DNA of 64,000 bases, from assembly GCA_019359505.1 (NCBI GenBank), contig JAHHHD010000013.1, positions 62,001-126,000 of the forward strand, written 5' to 3'. A model generated the notes under the pieces. It had not been told where the DNA came from and ran no database searches. It was given only the letters and a program-made list of their open reading frames with translations. This document shows, in pieces, positions 62,328 through 64,000 of this stretch. A program made the position numbers and the translations under genes. Every line of letters starts with the position of its first letter. Position 1 is the first letter of the stretch. This DNA is from Drouetiella hepatica Uher 2000/2452 (lineage in GTDB: Bacteria > Cyanobacteriota > Cyanobacteriia > Elainellales > Elainellaceae).

Positions 62328-64000
62328 ATGACTGCTCCTTGTCTTGCTCCTTACGGCTCCTGGAAATCTCCTATCACCTCCGACCTCATTGTGGCGAGTA
62401 GCATCCGTCTGGGTGAAATTGAGCTAGATGGCGAAGCTATTTACTGGAGCGAGGGGCGACCCTCAGAAGGAGGACGCTGCCCGATCGTGGGCATGATCGA
62501 AGGCGAAATTCACGACATCACGCCCTCCCCATTCAACGTCCGGACGCGGGTGCATGAGTATGGGGGCGGCTCGTACTTTGTCTCAGAGGGAACCGTTTAC
62601 TTCTCCAATTTTGCCGATCAGCGGCTCTACCGTCAAAGCCCCGGCGCGGCACCCGAACCCCTCACCCCTGAAATCGAATTTCGCTATGCCGATGCGGTGA
62701 GCGATCGCTCTCGAAATCGCCTCATCTGCGTCCGCGAAGATCATAGAGCAGAGGGCGAAGCTGTGAACGCGATCGTGGCTATCGACTGTGCCGCTTTAGA
62801 GGACGGTGGGCAGGTTCTTCTGTCTGGCAGCGATTTCTATGCAGCTCCACGCCTGAGTCCAGATGGATCGCACCTCTGCTGGCTGAGCTGGAATCACCCC
62901 AATATGCCTTGGGATGGCACTGAACTCTGGGTGGCGACGGTGCAGACCGATGGCAGCTTAGGCAAGGCGGAATTGATTGCGGGCGGATTAACAGAGTCGA
63001 TCTTTCAGCCAGAGTGGTCGCCAGATGGCAGGCTCTATTTTGTCAGCGATCGCACCGGATGGTGGAATCTCTATCGCTGGAACCCAGCAGCTAGATCACT
63101 GAACAGCCCTTCGGCTAGCTCTGAGGCACTTTGTCCTAAAGCTGCCGAGTTTGGACAGCCGCTCTGGGTGTTTGGCATGACAACCTATGGTTTTGAGTCA
63201 GCAGATAGCTTGATTTGCACCTACATTGAGGCGGGAATTCAGCATTTGGCAAGGCTAGATACGCACAGCCTGGAATTGACCGAAATCCAAATTCCTTTTG
63301 CAAACTTGGGCGGTCTGAAAGTCGGCAAAGGCTATGCAGTATTTGCTGGCGGCTCGGCAACGGCACCTGGCGCGATCGCCCGTCTAGACCTCCGCACCGG
63401 AGAAGTTTCCGTCCTGCGCCGCTCTAGCGATCTGACGGTCGATCCGGGCTACCTTTCGGTGCCAGAAGTGCTTGAGTTTCCCACCGAGAATGGCTTGACG
63501 GCATTCGGCTTCTACTACGCGCCCAAAAATCAAGACTATGCGGCTCCGGCAGATGAAAAGCCGCCCTTGCTGGTGAAAAGTCATGGTGGCCCCACAGCTT
63601 CGACTTCTGCCAGCTTCAATCCCGGCATTCAGTATTGGACAAGTCGCGGCATTGCCGTGTTGGATGTCAACTATGGCGGCAGTACGGGCTATGGACGGGC
63701 ATACCGAGAACGGCTCAAGGGCAACTGGGGCATTGTCGATGTCGATGATTGCGTCAATGGAGCAAAATATCTGGTGGCGAAAGGGCTGGCAGATGGCGAT
63801 CGCCTTTGCATTGACGGCGGCAGTGCCGGGGGCTACACGACGCTAGCGGCGCTCACCTTCCGCGATGTGTTCAAAGCGGGAGCCAGCTTCTACGGAGTCA
63901 GCGATCTGGAGGCTCTGGCGCGGGATACCCACAAATTTGAGTCGCGCTACCTGGATGGGCTGATTGGTAAATATCCCGAAGAGCAGGAAATTTATGTGGC
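62328..64000 (+). CDS. S9-family (prolyl oligopeptidase-like) peptidase, partial
   Basis: 557 codons are present and the frame runs off the window. Residues about 1-350 are a beta-propeller (RVHEYGGGSYFVSEG, SPDGSHLCWLSWNHPNMPWDG, EWSPDGRLYFVSDRTGWW). The alpha/beta hydrolase domain follows with SHGGPTAS near 420 and nucleophile Ser in IDGGSAGGYTTL near 504. The Asp and His of the triad lie beyond the edge. Such enzymes cleave short peptides, often after Pro or as aminopeptidases. No signal peptide is seen. The ATG follows a folded leader and a promoter-like pair. Confidence 0.9.
   Translation, partial: MTAPCLAPYGSWKSPITSDLIVASSIRLGEIELDGEAIYWSEGRPSEGGRCPIVGMIEGEIHDITPSPFNVRTRVHEYGGGSYFVSEGTVYFSNFADQRLYRQSPGAAPEPLTPEIEFRYADAVSDRSRNRLICVREDHRAEGEAVNAIVAIDCAALEDGGQVLLSGSDFYAAPRLSPDGSHLCWLSWNHPNMPWDGTELWVATVQTDGSLGKAELIAGGLTESIFQPEWSPDGRLYFVSDRTGWWNLYRWNPAARSLNSPSASSEALCPKAAEFGQPLWVFGMTTYGFESADSLICTYIEAGIQHLARLDTHSLELTEIQIPFANLGGLKVGKGYAVFAGGSATAPGAIARLDLRTGEVSVLRRSSDLTVDPGYLSVPEVLEFPTENGLTAFGFYYAPKNQDYAAPADEKPPLLVKSHGGPTASTSASFNPGIQYWTSRGIAVLDVNYGGSTGYGRAYRERLKGNWGIVDVDDCVNGAKYLVAKGLADGDRLCIDGGSAGGYTTLAALTFRDVFKAGASFYGVSDLEALARDTHKFESRYLDGLIGKYPEEQEIYV

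Overview
The window is a chromosomal segment of a cyanobacterium. The palindrome GCGATCGC (HIP1) recurs throughout, inside and outside genes. The gene content is also cyanobacterial: a 2-oxoglutarate decarboxylase / succinic-semialdehyde dehydrogenase pair, an rpsP-KH-phoH group, MenH and a metacaspase-STAND-WD40 protein. The large RTX protein and the many dispersed palindromes suggest a filamentous, Leptolyngbya- or Oscillatoria-like organism; the genus is an inference and was not tested. No rRNA, tRNA, transposase or CRISPR array was seen.

Layout. 1-1.8 kb: HflX GTPase, then a 1.2 kb AT-rich gene-free stretch. 3-8.2 kb: a large caspase-like / nSTAND / WD40 protein. 8.3-16.4 kb: an MscS-type channel, small unknown proteins, a photolyase/cryptochrome, an orphan ABC permease with a cytosine-deaminase-like amidohydrolase, and a peptidoglycan-binding protein. 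16.4-22.3 kb: a biotin cluster on the minus strand (bioF, a BioH-like esterase, bioC, bioD and bioA overlapping or nearly so, then bioB). 22.2-22.7 kb: an antitoxin-like gene with the stump of a PIN toxin. 23-24.4 kb: an FAD-linked oxidase. 25.5-36.8 kb: a 3765-residue secreted RTX protein containing seven near-identical 438-bp repeats. 37.2-39.7 kb: an outer-membrane barrel plus beta-helix protein. 40-43.6 kb: phoH, a KH protein, rpsP and a GT39 membrane glycosyltransferase. 43.7-50.4 kb: a DUF433 antitoxin, an unknown protein, an aldo/keto reductase, an SDR and two FkbM methyltransferases. 50.8-54 kb: the two enzymes that bypass 2-oxoglutarate dehydrogenase. 54.3-64 kb: menH, rfbB, a lipoprotein with a glycosidase-like fold, a LysR regulator coupled to a TrpD2-like gene, a thioredoxin and the start of an S9 peptidase.

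The most unusual layer is between the genes. I count 19 long, nearly perfect hairpins at 17 intergenic sites. Seventeen of the 19 have a loop of exactly 3 nt (two of these need a wobble pair or a small bulge). Arm sequences differ from site to site while the two arms at each site stay complementary. Flanks group the hairpins into families with terminal inverted repeats. One copy is inserted in an 84-bp tandem repeat whose next unit shows the empty site, consistent with a TA target. A separate pair of GC-rich repeats flanks the 2-oxoglutarate decarboxylase gene in opposite orientations. Many 12-16 bp tandem microduplications also sit at gene edges.

The work was done by eye from the sequence. 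Functions rest on recognised motifs, and no database search was run.
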